A stretch of DNA of 64,000 nt from positions 1 through 64,000 of the forward strand of contig CAZSCK010000001.1 in assembly GCA_964605385.1 (NCBI GenBank), read 5' to 3'. The DNA comes from JAGLTQ01 sp964605385. Lineage in GTDB: Bacteria > Pseudomonadota > Gammaproteobacteria > UBA6429 > Thiohalophilaceae. The notes below the pieces were generated by a model. The model saw nothing but the letters and a program-made list of their open reading frames with translations. It searched no databases and had not been told where the DNA came from. How positions within the stretch are numbered: position 1 is the first letter of the stretch; each line of letters begins with the position of its first letter. A program made the translations under genes and the position numbers. Positions 53,352 to 62,757 of the stretch are shown here, one piece after another.

Positions 53352-53657
53352 TTAGCGTCCCTCAACGCAACAGCCATATTTAGGTGTATTTTCTTATTTT
53401 TCAATAACTTACCTGAATATAGCTCGAAAATTCTTTACAAATATGCAGTAACTATAGCTTATTTCTACATAAATTAAAATAAAACGCAAGTTTATGCGGT
53501 ATATAATAGATTACTAATGTAGCAGAACGAAAATTAGTACCGCTGAACAGAGGCAAGCAGTCCGATACCCTTCTCTGAATTATATTTAGCATTAATTTGA
53601 TAATGAGCAGCATAAATTATGAAATACATTTTAATACAATATAACTAATGCATTAGC
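53352..53657. other. Gene-free stretch upstream of fimV
   Basis: 306 bases, AT-rich, no ORF with a ribosome-binding site. It must contain the fimV promoter, but no clear consensus element or palindrome is visible. Confidence 0.5.
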
Positions 53658-54671
53658 TTATAGATAAATTTTTAGCAAAATTTCTGCTATTTGAACAGCA
53701 TTTGTTGCTGCTCCTTTACGCATATTATCCGTCACAACCCACAGGTTTATCCCCTTTTCCGATGAGATATCTTCACGAACCCGCCCTACAAAGACAGAAT
53801 CTTTACCTGCCGCTTCGGTTACTGGTGTCGGCCATTCTGCTTCACTTAATAATTCAATACCGGCAGCTTGTTGTAACAACTCATTAACTTTAGTCGCAGA
53901 AATTTTTTCTTTTGTTTCAATATGAATAGATGCTGCATGACCAATAAAAACAGGGACACGCACTGCCGTTGCATTTACTGTAATCGAATCATCATCTAAA
54001 ACTTTTTGTGTTTCCCAAACCAGTTTCATTTCTTCACTGGTATAACCGTTATCAAGAAGTTCACCGACTTGAGGTAAAACGTTAAAGGCAATTTGTTTTA
54101 CATAGGTTTTACATTTCACATCACGAAAATTTAGCAAAGCTGCTGTTTGTGAGGCTAACTCTTCTGCTGCATCTTTACCTGAACCTGAAACAGACTGGTA
54201 AGTTGAAACATTAATGCGGTTAATACCAACAGCATCATGAATAGGCTTTAATGCCAATAACATTTGAATGCTTGTACAACCCGGACTTGAAACAATCTTA
54301 CGTTTAGTAACACCTTCTAGCGCATCTTCATTCACTTCAGGAATAATAAGCGGTACATCTTTATCCTTTCTAAAGGCTGGAGTGCGATCAATCACAATAC
54401 AACCTGCAGATGATGCTTTTTCTACAAACTCTTTTGATATGGCTTCAGTTGAAACAAAAAAGGCAAGCGGCACTCTTGAGAAATCAAAAGAACCAATATC
54501 ACCTATTTTTAAAGCATAACCACTAAATTCCAGGCGAGCACCTGATGATGCTTCACTGTCTAACAAATAAATTTGTCCAACAGGAAATTTTCGTTCTTCT
54601 AAAATTTCAAGCAAGGTTTCTGCAACCTGGGTGGTTGCACCAACGATGGCAATGTCTACTTCTTTAATCAT
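53658..54671 (-). CDS. usg: Aspartate-semialdehyde dehydrogenase-like protein (Usg type)
   Basis: 337 residues of the ASADH family. The catalytic Cys is in SSPGCTSIQ (canonical NPNCSTIQ), with TYQSVSGSGKDAAEEL downstream. The neighbouring asd is the classical type, so this may be a second active dehydrogenase or a paralogue with altered activity (Usg). The position between asd and fimV matches Pseudomonas. A family C repeat separates it from asd. Confidence 0.85.
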   Translation of the reverse strand: MIKEVDIAIVGATTQVAETLLEILEERKFPVGQIYLLDSEASSGARLEFSGYALKIGDIGSFDFSRVPLAFFVSTEAISKEFVEKASSAGCIVIDRTPAFRKDKDVPLIIPEVNEDALEGVTKRKIVSSPGCTSIQMLLALKPIHDAVGINRINVSTYQSVSGSGKDAAEELASQTAALLNFRDVKCKTYVKQIAFNVLPQVGELLDNGYTSEEMKLVWETQKVLDDDSITVNATAVRVPVFIGHAASIHIETKEKISATKVNELLQQAAGIELLSEAEWPTPVTEAAGKDSVFVGRVREDISSEKGINLWVVTDNMRKGAATNAVQIAEILLKIYL

Positions 54672-54708
54672 TTATATTTCCCCGAACAATTACTTCTTTA
54701 CATAACTT

Positions 54709-54875
54709 CCTCGTCATTGCACTTAATGAACCGCTGCGCATTTCGTTCAGTATTACCCTAACGTGTTCCACACGTTCTGGCATCGAAGAACAAAGTGACT
54801 GTGGCAATCTCATAGTAAATCATACTTTTCTAGAGATTGCCGCGCCATAAAAAGCATGGCTCGCAATGACTGAGG
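54709..54875. repeat. Palindromic repeat, family C, copy 2
   Basis: Ends CGTCATTGC and TCGCAATGAC, with the internal GCAATCTC/GAGATTGC pair and GAACAAAGTGACTG shared with the copy at 30727-30846. It carries an extra segment near 54729-54785. It fills the usg-asd gap. Confidence 0.8.
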
Positions 54876-54884
54876 AGAAACAGT

Positions 54885-55997
54885 TTAACTTTCTAAAATA
54901 ATCCGCAACATACGACGTAATGGTTCTGCTGCACCCCATAACAACTGATCGCCAACAGTGAATGCTGATAAATAATCATCACCCATAGAAAGTTTACGCA
55001 GTCGTCCTACTGGTACAGTTAAAGTACCTGTAACGGCAGCCGGAGTAAGCTCTTTAATAGTCACTTCAGGTTCATTCGCAACAACTTTAACCCAGTCATT
55101 ATGACCTGCCAGGATATCGCTGATTTCATCCATCGGTACGTTCTGTTTCATTTTGATTGTGAGCGCTTGTGAATGACAACGCATTGCACCAATACGAACA
55201 CATAAACCATCAATCGGTACAGGGTTACTTGAACGACCTAAAATTTTATTTGTTTCAACCTGAGCTTTCCATTCTTCTTTAGTTTGACCGCTATCACGAG
55301 GTACATCGATCCAGGGAATTAAACTTGCTGCAAGAGGCGCAGGCCATTGTTCAGCTGGATAAGCATCACTACGAATAAAGTCTGTTACATTTCTATCAAT
55401 ATCAAGGATTGCGGTTGCAGGATCGTCATTCATGACTTTAACGTTATCGTTAATCGCACCCATTTGACGAATCAACTCACGCATATTTTTTGCGCCCGCA
55501 CCTGATGCGGCTTGATAAGTCATTGGAGTAATCCATTCAACTAAATCTTTTTCAAATAAACCACCCACGGCCATCAGCATTAAACTTACTGTGCAGTTAC
55601 CACCAACAAATGTTTTAACACCATTAGTCAAACCATCTTTAATGACATCGTTATTAACGGGGTCAAGTACGATGATACTTTCATCAACCATACGTAAAGA
55701 TGATGCGGCATCAATCCAGTAACCATCCCAACCCGCTTGACGTAAATCTTTGTAAACCGCGTTAGTATAATCACCACCCTGGCAAGTCACAATGACATCC
55801 ATGACTTTAAGCTCATTAATATCATTTGCATCTTTTAATACAGGGACATCTTTTCCAACATCAGGGCCAGCTTGTCCAGCTTGTGATGTGGTAAAAAAAA
55901 CAGGTTCGATATTATTAAAATCATTTTCATCACGCATACGTTGCATAAGAACTGAACCTACCATGCCGCGCCAACCTACAAAACCTACCCTTTTCAT
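54885..55997 (-). CDS. asd: Aspartate-semialdehyde dehydrogenase
   Basis: 370 residues. The NADP-binding start is VGFVGWRGMVGSVLMQRM, the catalytic Cys is in GGNCTVSLML, and the substrate-binding MTYQAASGAGAKNM motif is present. It makes aspartate semialdehyde for lysine, threonine, methionine and diaminopimelate. The length matches E. coli Asd (367). It follows leuB in the usual leuCDB-asd order. Confidence 0.97.
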   Translation of the reverse strand: MKRVGFVGWRGMVGSVLMQRMRDENDFNNIEPVFFTTSQAGQAGPDVGKDVPVLKDANDINELKVMDVIVTCQGGDYTNAVYKDLRQAGWDGYWIDAASSLRMVDESIIVLDPVNNDVIKDGLTNGVKTFVGGNCTVSLMLMAVGGLFEKDLVEWITPMTYQAASGAGAKNMRELIRQMGAINDNVKVMNDDPATAILDIDRNVTDFIRSDAYPAEQWPAPLAASLIPWIDVPRDSGQTKEEWKAQVETNKILGRSSNPVPIDGLCVRIGAMRCHSQALTIKMKQNVPMDEISDILAGHNDWVKVVANEPEVTIKELTPAAVTGTLTVPVGRLRKLSMGDDYLSAFTVGDQLLWGAAEPLRRMLRIILES

Positions 55998-56034
55998 TGT
56001 ATTGCCCCTTAAATAATCAATTCAAAACATTTTC

Positions 56035-56188
56035 AACGCAAAGGCGCAAAGGCGCAAAGGACGCGAAGAAAAAATTAATATTACAAAACCTTTTACCGCT
56101 GAGAACACGAAAGTACGCACAGAAAATAAATCGCAATATTCTTTAGTTAAAAAACTTTGCGTTCTTTGCGCCTTCGCGTCTTTGCGTT
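56035..56188. repeat. Palindromic repeat, family A, copy 2
   Basis: The left arm begins AACGCAAAGGCGCAAAGG and the right arm ends CCTTCGCGTCTTTGCGTT, with a second shorter inverted pair inside (GAACACGAAAGTACGC region). It fills the leuB-asd gap. Confidence 0.85.
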
Positions 56189-56200
56189 AGATCTTCAAAA

Positions 56201-57271
56201 CTATAATGCAGCAACAACTGCATCACCCATTTCTGAGGTGCTGGTTTGTTTCATGCCATCGGAATAAATATCGGCGGTACGTAAACCTTGATCGAGCACT
56301 GTATTTACAGCCTTTTCGATACGTTCAGCATTCGCTGCATCGTCTAAGGTATAACGCAACATCATTGCAACAGATAAAATCGTTGCTAATGGGTTAGCAA
56401 TGTTTTGTCCTGCAATATCAGGTGCTGAACCATGAATCGGTTCGTACATACCTTTGTTATTAATATCCATAGATGCTGAAGGCAACATGCCAATTGAACC
56501 GGTTAACATTGCTGCACAATCAGAAAGAATATCGCCAAACATGTTTGTTGTTACCATCACGTCAAATTGTTTTGGTGCACGCACTAATTGCATTGCTGCA
56601 TTATCAACGTACATGTGACTTAATTCTATATCTTTATTTTCTTTACCTAGGTCGCTAACAACTTCACGCCATAACTCTGTACATTCCAGTACATTCGCTT
56701 TATCAACAGAACATAAGCGACCATCACGTTTACGTGCAATATCAAACGCCACTTTTGCAATGCGTGAAATTTCTGATTCTTTATAAATCAAGGTATTGTA
56801 ACCCTGACGTTCGCCATTATCTAACGTACGCACACCACGGGGTTGACCAAAATAAATACCACCTGTTAACTCACGTACAATCAAAATATCTAAACCTGAA
56901 ACGATTTCGGGTTTAAGTGATGAAGCATCGGCAAGTTGTGGATAAAGAATAGCAGGACGTAAGTTTGCAAATAAATCGAGTTCAGCACGTAAACCTAACA
57001 AACCTTTTTCAGGTCGAACCGCAATGTCCAGTGATTCCCATTTATAACCACCCACTGCACCTAATAAAATCGCATCAGATTCTTTAGCCAGTTTTAATGT
57101 TTCTGGCGGTAATGGAGAACCGGTTTCATCGTAGGCAGAACCACCTACCAAACCTTCTTCCATTTCAACATCAAGACCGTGAGCCTTTAGTGCTTCAATG
57201 ACTTTAACAGCTTCAGCAACAATCTCTTGTCCAATACCGTCACCCGGCAGAATTGCAATTTTCTTTGTCAT
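56201..57271 (-). CDS. leuB: 3-isopropylmalate dehydrogenase
   Basis: 356 residues. The isocitrate/isopropylmalate dehydrogenase fold starts IAILPGDGIGQEIV; LGAVGGYKW and the metal-site NMFGDILSDCAAMLTGSIGMLPSAS region are clear. It oxidises and decarboxylates 3-isopropylmalate in leucine synthesis. It follows leuD, with a family B repeat between. Confidence 0.97.
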   Translation of the reverse strand: MTKKIAILPGDGIGQEIVAEAVKVIEALKAHGLDVEMEEGLVGGSAYDETGSPLPPETLKLAKESDAILLGAVGGYKWESLDIAVRPEKGLLGLRAELDLFANLRPAILYPQLADASSLKPEIVSGLDILIVRELTGGIYFGQPRGVRTLDNGERQGYNTLIYKESEISRIAKVAFDIARKRDGRLCSVDKANVLECTELWREVVSDLGKENKDIELSHMYVDNAAMQLVRAPKQFDVMVTTNMFGDILSDCAAMLTGSIGMLPSASMDINNKGMYEPIHGSAPDIAGQNIANPLATILSVAMMLRYTLDDAANAERIEKAVNTVLDQGLRTADIYSDGMKQTSTSEMGDAVVAAL

Positions 57272-57298
57272 AATTTATATCCAATATTTAATTTTAAA

Positions 57299-57357
57299 TG
57301 TAGATCGGCCTTCAGGCCGACACTGCTGTCGGCTTGAAAGCCGACCTACAATATATA
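57299..57357. repeat. Double-hairpin repeat, family B, copy 2
   Basis: TGTAGAT, hairpin TCGGCC/GGCCGA, CACTGCTG, hairpin TCGGCTTGAAAGCCGA, ACCTACAATATATA. In the second stem, CTTG/AAAG differs from the first stem in a paired way. It lies between leuB and leuD. Confidence 0.9.
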
Positions 57358-57401
57358 GTCACGGGTAATAGAAAATATCGCACTTACCCATTAATTAACT
57401 T

Positions 57402-58037
57402 TTAAAATAACCATGGAGCTTCCTGGCTACGACGTTGTTCGTATGCTTTTATGTCATCAACATGTTGCATGGTCAATCCAATATCATCTAAACCATTTAA
57501 CAAACGATTTTTACGGAATTCATCAACATCAAATTTTATTACGCTACCATCTGCCTTAATGATGGTTTGATTTTCTAAATCAACATTCAATTCATAACCA
57601 TCGTTTACAGCTATATCATTAAATATTTGATCAATAGTATTTGAATCCAGCTTAATTAACAAAATACCGTTCTTAAAACTGTTGCTATAAAAGATATCTG
57701 CAAAACTCGGCGCAATAATAACTTTAAAACCATAATCCAATAATGCCCATGGCGCGTGTTCACGGCTAGAGCCGCAACCAAAATTTTCACGCGCAATAAG
57801 TATTTGTGCACCTTTGTAGCGTGGTTGATTTAAAACAAACTCTTTATTTAATGGACGGTTAGTATTGTCTTTACCCGGTTCACCTTGATCAAGGTAACGC
57901 CATTCATCAAATAAGTTAGGGCCAAAGCCACTACGTTTAATTGATTTCAAAAACTGTTTTGGAATAATGGCATCAGTATCAACATTAGGTCGATCCATCG
58001 GTGCCACGATTGCTTTTAAATTTGTAAATTTTTCCAT
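57402..58037 (-). CDS. leuD: 3-isopropylmalate dehydratase small subunit
   Basis: 211 residues, the swivelling aconitase-like subunit. Signature DTDAIIPKQFLKSIKR and NFGCGSSREHAPWAL. With LeuC it isomerises 2- to 3-isopropylmalate. Family B repeats lie on both sides of the gene. Confidence 0.97.
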   Translation of the reverse strand: MEKFTNLKAIVAPMDRPNVDTDAIIPKQFLKSIKRSGFGPNLFDEWRYLDQGEPGKDNTNRPLNKEFVLNQPRYKGAQILIARENFGCGSSREHAPWALLDYGFKVIIAPSFADIFYSNSFKNGILLIKLDSNTIDQIFNDIAVNDGYELNVDLENQTIIKADGSVIKFDVDEFRKNRLLNGLDDIGLTMQHVDDIKAYEQRRSQEAPWLF

Positions 58038-58051
58038 CTTCTTTTCTCTAA

Positions 58052-58110
58052 GGTAGGTCGGCCTTCAGGCCGACGCTGCTGTCGGCCTGAAGGCCGACCT
58101 ACAATATATA
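58052..58110. repeat. Double-hairpin repeat, family B, copy 3
   Basis: GTAGGT, GTCGGCC-TTCA-GGCCGAC, GCTGCT, GTCGGCC-TGAA-GGCCGAC, ACCTACAATATATA. The two halves are exact reverse complements, so either two small hairpins or one long one can form. It lies between leuD and leuC. Confidence 0.92.
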
Positions 58111-58147
58111 GCGAGAGTGTTTCAATACGCTAACTGCTAAATCTAAA

Positions 58148-59560
58148 TTACAATTCGTTTACCTCAACAAAATGCCCTTTAATCGCTGCAGCAGCAGCCA
58201 TTGCCGGACTGACTAAATGTGTGCGTCCACCTTGTCCTTGTCGACCTTCAAAGTTTCGATTTGAAGTTGAAGCACAACGTTCTTGTGGTTCTAATCGATC
58301 CGCATTCATCGCCAGGCACATCGAGCAACCTGGTTCACGCCATTCAAACCCTGCATCAGTAAAGATTTTATCCAAACCTTCTTCTTCAGCTTGTTTTTTA
58401 ATTAAACCTGAACCGGGTACAACCAATGCAAGTTTAATATTTGCTGCAATTTTGCGGCCTTTTGCAACTTCTGCTGCAGCACGCATATCTTCTATACGTG
58501 AGTTAGTACATGAACCAATGAAAACTTTATCAATGTTGATTTCATTCATCGGTGTGTTCGCGGTTAAACCCATATAGTTTAATGCTGCTACCATGCCTTC
58601 ACGTTTAACATCGTCTTTTTCATTTGCTGGATCAGGCACTTTTTGATCAATACCCACCACCATCTCGGGTGATGTTCCCCACGTCACTTGTGGTTTAATG
58701 CTGGCGGCATCAATGTTGATAATCGTATCAAACTTTGCATCCGCATCACTGTGTAAATCGTTCCATGTTTTAACCGCTTGATCCCATGTATCTGCTTTTG
58801 GTGCATATGGACGGCCTTTAACGTAATCAATTGTTTTTTGATCAACCGCAACCATACCCGCACGGGCACCCGCTTCAATGGCCATATTACAAACGGTCAT
58901 TCGTCCTTCCATCGAAAGCGCACGAATAGCATCACCACCAAATTCAATCGCATAACCTGTTCCACCTGCGGTGCCGATTTCACCAATAATCTCTAAGACA
59001 ATATCTTTTGCTGTGATACCAGTTTGAACTTCACCATTAACACTGATCAACATCGTTTTTGATTTTTCCTGAACCAAACATTGGGTTGCCATCACATGCT
59101 CAACTTCAGAAGTACCAATACCATGCGCCAATGCACCAAAGGCACCATGTGTAGACGTATGTGAATCGCCACACACCACGGTCATGCCTGGTAATGTTGC
59201 ACCCTGTTCTGGACCAATCACATGCACAATACCCTGACGGATATCATCCATTTTAAATTCTGTGATACCAAACTCAGCACAATTTTGATCTAAGGTTTCA
59301 ACTTGTAAACGTGAAATTGGATCTTCAATACCCGCAATACCCTGGCTACGATCAGTTGTTGGCACATTATGATCCGGCGTCGCCAAATTCGCATCAACAC
59401 GCCACAATTTGCGCCCCGCCAACCGTAAACCTTCAAATGCCTGCGGTGAAGTCACTTCATGTACTAATTGACGATCAATATATAATAGTGCAGTGCCGTC
59501 ACCATTATCACGTACCACATGTTGATCCCAAATTTTCTCGTATAAAGTCTTACCAGTCAT
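58148..59560 (-). CDS. leuC: 3-isopropylmalate dehydratase large subunit
   Basis: 470 residues, aconitase-like. The [4Fe-4S] ligands lie in IGSCTNSRIEDMR and EPGCSMCLAMN; VCGDSHTSTHGAFG and GRQGQGGRTHLVSPAMA are family motifs. It is first in the leuCDB-asd-usg operon and divergent from the LysR gene. Confidence 0.97.
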   Translation of the reverse strand: MTGKTLYEKIWDQHVVRDNGDGTALLYIDRQLVHEVTSPQAFEGLRLAGRKLWRVDANLATPDHNVPTTDRSQGIAGIEDPISRLQVETLDQNCAEFGITEFKMDDIRQGIVHVIGPEQGATLPGMTVVCGDSHTSTHGAFGALAHGIGTSEVEHVMATQCLVQEKSKTMLISVNGEVQTGITAKDIVLEIIGEIGTAGGTGYAIEFGGDAIRALSMEGRMTVCNMAIEAGARAGMVAVDQKTIDYVKGRPYAPKADTWDQAVKTWNDLHSDADAKFDTIINIDAASIKPQVTWGTSPEMVVGIDQKVPDPANEKDDVKREGMVAALNYMGLTANTPMNEINIDKVFIGSCTNSRIEDMRAAAEVAKGRKIAANIKLALVVPGSGLIKKQAEEEGLDKIFTDAGFEWREPGCSMCLAMNADRLEPQERCASTSNRNFEGRQGQGGRTHLVSPAMAAAAAIKGHFVEVNEL

Positions 59561-59695
59561 TGTTTCGTCCTCTTTGCTTACCTAATTCAGGTAGCTTTTT
59601 TAATTCTGCGGCAAATATAGACCTATTTTACCTATTACACAAATTCATTATTTTCATATAAACTATTCCTTAAAGTTATACAAAAGGAGTTTTTT

Positions 59696-60571
59696 ATGGA
59701 TATCCCAAACCTTCATGCCTTTGTCTCCGTAGCCGAAACAGGCTCATTTTCGGCTGCATCAGACCACCTTTACCTCACTCAACCTGCCATTAGCAAACGT
59801 ATTTCAACTTTAGAAACTGAACTTGATATTCAGTTGTTTGATCGCATTGGCCGTAAAGTGACATTAACTGAGGCTGGTACAGCTCTATTAGATCGTGCCC
59901 GCAATATTCTGCAGCAAGTCGAAGACAGTAAACGTGCCCTGCAAAATCTCTCGGGGCATATTGCAGGTAAACTTAGTATTGGCACCAGTCACCACATTGG
60001 ATTGCATCGTTTACCACCCGTATTACGTGCTTTTACTCATGCTTATCCCGAGGTAGAACTGGACTTACATTTTATGGATTCAGAAGAAGCCTGCCACGCA
60101 ATTGAACATGGAGATCTTGAGCTGGGTATAGTGACTCTGCCATTAAAGCCAGCAAAAGTATTGCATACATACGAAGTGTGGCCTGATCCATTGGATATCG
60201 TGGTCAATCAATCTCATCCATTGGCATCACTAAAAAAAATTACGCCAAAGCAGTTAGCCAATTACTCCGCAATTTTACCTACACGTGGCACATATACCCG
60301 GCAAATTTTTGAGCACACTATGCGCAAACACAAACTTGAACTCAAAATTGGACTTTCAACCAATTATTTAGAGACCATTAAAATGATGGTGAGTGTTGGC
60401 CTCGGTTGGAGCGTGTTACCGCGCAGTATGCTGAATAAAGAACTTACAACACTCAATATTGAAGGCATCAAACTTGAACGAAAGTTGGGGGTTGTTTGGC
60501 ATTCAGGCCACACTTTATCTAATGCAGCTAAAGCTATGTTCGATATGCTTAAGCTTAATAAAAGTACATGA
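59696..60571 (+). CDS. LysR-family transcriptional regulator divergent from leuC
   Basis: 291 residues. The helix-turn-helix is FVSVAETGSFSAASDHLYLTQ (first part) with QPAISKRISTLE; the rest is a periplasmic-binding-like effector domain. The 135-base divergent gap should hold its own and the leuC promoter. In Pseudomonas a LysR gene also stands here, so leucine-pathway control is likely but unproven. Confidence 0.9.
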   Translation: MDIPNLHAFVSVAETGSFSAASDHLYLTQPAISKRISTLETELDIQLFDRIGRKVTLTEAGTALLDRARNILQQVEDSKRALQNLSGHIAGKLSIGTSHHIGLHRLPPVLRAFTHAYPEVELDLHFMDSEEACHAIEHGDLELGIVTLPLKPAKVLHTYEVWPDPLDIVVNQSHPLASLKKITPKQLANYSAILPTRGTYTRQIFEHTMRKHKLELKIGLSTNYLETIKMMVSVGLGWSVLPRSMLNKELTTLNIEGIKLERKLGVVWHSGHTLSNAAKAMFDMLKLNKST

Positions 60572-60641
60572 TCCCCCCTTAACATTCAGGTATAAATTAG
60601 ACTACAATCAGTAACCCTTAAGATATTTGGATATATAAACA

Positions 60642-61019
60642 ATGGCTGCAGACTTACCTAAGCATATACTTGTTGTCGATGATGATGAGATGATGCGCGC
60701 ATTTATCAGGGAACTATTGAAAATCAATGATTTCAAAATTACAGAAGCTGCGAATGGTAAACTTGGTCTAAAAGAATTTCGCGAAAATACGCCTGATTTA
60801 GTTATTACTGACATCATCATGCCTGAGATGGAAGGAATTAGTTTTATTCGTGAGTTACGTTCACATAATAAAGACATTCCTATCATCGCAATGACAGGAA
60901 ATGTTCATGGTCGTATGGAAGAATTTTTAGATATTTCATCTCAATTAGGTGCAGATGAAATATTACGTAAGCCAATTAAGTCAAAAGAATTTCTTGAAGC
61001 AATCAGTAAACTTATTTAA
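60642..61019 (+). CDS. Single-domain CheY-like response regulator
   Basis: 125 residues, only a receiver domain. Acidic pocket DDDE at 13-16, phosphoryl Asp57 in VITDIIMPEMEG, Thr in AMTGN and Lys in LRKPIKS. No output domain or cognate kinase is adjacent; it ends 9 bases before the BON lipoprotein gene. Confidence 0.93.
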   Translation: MAADLPKHILVVDDDEMMRAFIRELLKINDFKITEAANGKLGLKEFRENTPDLVITDIIMPEMEGISFIRELRSHNKDIPIIAMTGNVHGRMEEFLDISSQLGADEILRKPIKSKEFLEAISKLI

Positions 61020-61028
61020 AAGTCTGTC

Positions 61029-61370
61029 ATGTACAAACATCTGCTAATTATTTTATCAATGGTGTTTCTTCTGCAAGGTTGTGCCGCGGTCGTTGTTGGT
61101 GGTGCAGGTGCTGGCGGCTATTATGTTGGCAAGGACAAACGGGATTTTGGCACCATCATGGATGATGCCGCAATTACCACAGCGATTAATTCAAAGTTAC
61201 TTGGTGCGAAAGGTGTCAGTACTTTTGACATTAATGTTGATACTTACAACAGCGTCGTTATCCTATCAGGCCATGTCCCTTCCAGTAAGATTAAACGCAA
61301 AGTAATCAAGCTCAGCAAAAAAGTGGACGGTGTTAAAAAAGTTATTTCTAAATTAAAAATAAAAAAATAA
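61029..61370 (+). CDS. BON-domain lipoprotein
   Basis: 113 residues. The lipobox LLQGC gives a lipidated Cys18, then a short Gly-rich stretch and one BON domain (about 40-110: AAITTAINSKLL, NVDTYNSVVILSGHV). Related to DolP/OsmY, which stabilise the outer membrane, but shorter, with a single BON domain. It probably shares a transcript with the receiver gene and converges on the Mqo gene. Confidence 0.85.
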   Translation: MYKHLLIILSMVFLLQGCAAVVVGGAGAGGYYVGKDKRDFGTIMDDAAITTAINSKLLGAKGVSTFDINVDTYNSVVILSGHVPSSKIKRKVIKLSKKVDGVKKVISKLKIKK

Positions 61371-61373
61371 TTT

Positions 61374-62693
61374 TCATTTTAAATCTTTATTTAAACGTTC
61401 TTTATCCACGTTGGCGCCAAGAAACTCTATAATAATATCCAAATCTTTTTCTGCGTTTCCTAAACAGCTAGTTGCACCAGGTGATGGTGTCATATTAAAA
61501 ATCAAGCCATTACCCGGACTTAATTTTGCTTCACCTAAATGCAGGCAATGATTCTTTTTATCAATCATTACCGGACGAATCCCCCCTGTTTTTTTCGCAA
61601 AAGTGAGATCTTTTAGTTTCATACCAGGGACAATTTTACGTGCATCACTCAAAAATAAATGGCGACGTATCACAGGTATTTCAAAACACATGTTTTTAAA
61701 CAAATAGTTCCGAATCTCTGATACACGCAGTAAACCCCAAAGAGTTTTAATAACATTCAGATCAAGTTTAAAAATAAATAAAAATTCAGGTAATGTTTTC
61801 CAGTTATATCGTTCAAGCACAGGTAACGCCAACGCAGTGGGACCAAAACGCGTTTTATCGGCTACCAGTATATCCGGATCACCATGAATGGCTGCAAAAG
61901 GAAGTTTGTCATTTTGTACCGTGTACACTTTTCCGTTTAAAACATTAGGGGTGTAATAAAAACTACCGGCCATTGGTAAACATGAATACTCCAACCCAAA
62001 ACCCATACGATGAGCAAATAACAGACTATGTCCACCTGATGAGACCACTACAAATTTGGCATGAAAAGTACCCTTTGAGGTTTTTACGGTGTAACCCTCT
62101 GCTGATTTTTTAATTTTGGAAACTTTGCAAGCAAGTTTTACATCAATGTTTTTATTCTTTACTACCTTAGCCTGTTCAACAAAAGACTTGGATAAAGCCT
62201 GGAAATTTACCGCGGTGTATTCATCCAATACCGCTAAAGCAACAATATCTTCTTTACGTCCATCAATAACAGCAGGTTCAACTTTTTTTATGTCTTCCCG
62301 TTCTAATAATTTCATACCAGGATAATGAGAACTAAACTGGCTAAAGCGCTCACGAAGTTGACTCACTTCCTTATCACCAACACCAATTACCATTTTAGAA
62401 TACTTGTAAAGAATGTCGGCTTTGTTTTTTAAGTCCCGGGCATAACGTACTACCATGTTTGCTGAGGCTTTTACCTGAAGTGCTTTATCAAGGGTATAGT
62501 TGGTTTCAATATCACCACAATGTAATGTTTGACTGTTATTGCGACCATGTGAATTTACGTTTGCAATCTCAGCGTATTTTTCCAGTAACATGATATTATT
62601 AATATCAGTGTACTCGGCCAATAAATACAATAAAGCAGTGCCGGAAACGCCACCACCAATAATTATCACATCTTGAGTACGTGTTTTTTCCAC
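61374..62693 (-). CDS. mqo: Malate:quinone oxidoreductase, Campylobacter-type short form
   Basis: 439 residues of the FAD-dependent oxidoreductase family. FAD loop IIIGGGVSGTALLYLLAEY, then the conserved NSQTLHCGDIETNYT and the C-terminal FNMTPSPGATSCLGN. It is shorter than E. coli Mqo (548) and closer to the epsilonproteobacterial Mqo. It oxidises malate to oxaloacetate and reduces quinone at the membrane. A related 2-hydroxyglutarate-type oxidase is possible. Confidence 0.82.
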   Translation of the reverse strand: MEKTRTQDVIIIGGGVSGTALLYLLAEYTDINNIMLLEKYAEIANVNSHGRNNSQTLHCGDIETNYTLDKALQVKASANMVVRYARDLKNKADILYKYSKMVIGVGDKEVSQLRERFSQFSSHYPGMKLLEREDIKKVEPAVIDGRKEDIVALAVLDEYTAVNFQALSKSFVEQAKVVKNKNIDVKLACKVSKIKKSAEGYTVKTSKGTFHAKFVVVSSGGHSLLFAHRMGFGLEYSCLPMAGSFYYTPNVLNGKVYTVQNDKLPFAAIHGDPDILVADKTRFGPTALALPVLERYNWKTLPEFLFIFKLDLNVIKTLWGLLRVSEIRNYLFKNMCFEIPVIRRHLFLSDARKIVPGMKLKDLTFAKKTGGIRPVMIDKKNHCLHLGEAKLSPGNGLIFNMTPSPGATSCLGNAEKDLDIIIEFLGANVDKERLNKDLK

Positions 62694-62757
62694 TCTAAAT
62701 CCCTTTTATGAATTTCATACACTCGTTATCGGCACTCTACAGGAAAAACTAAAGAAT

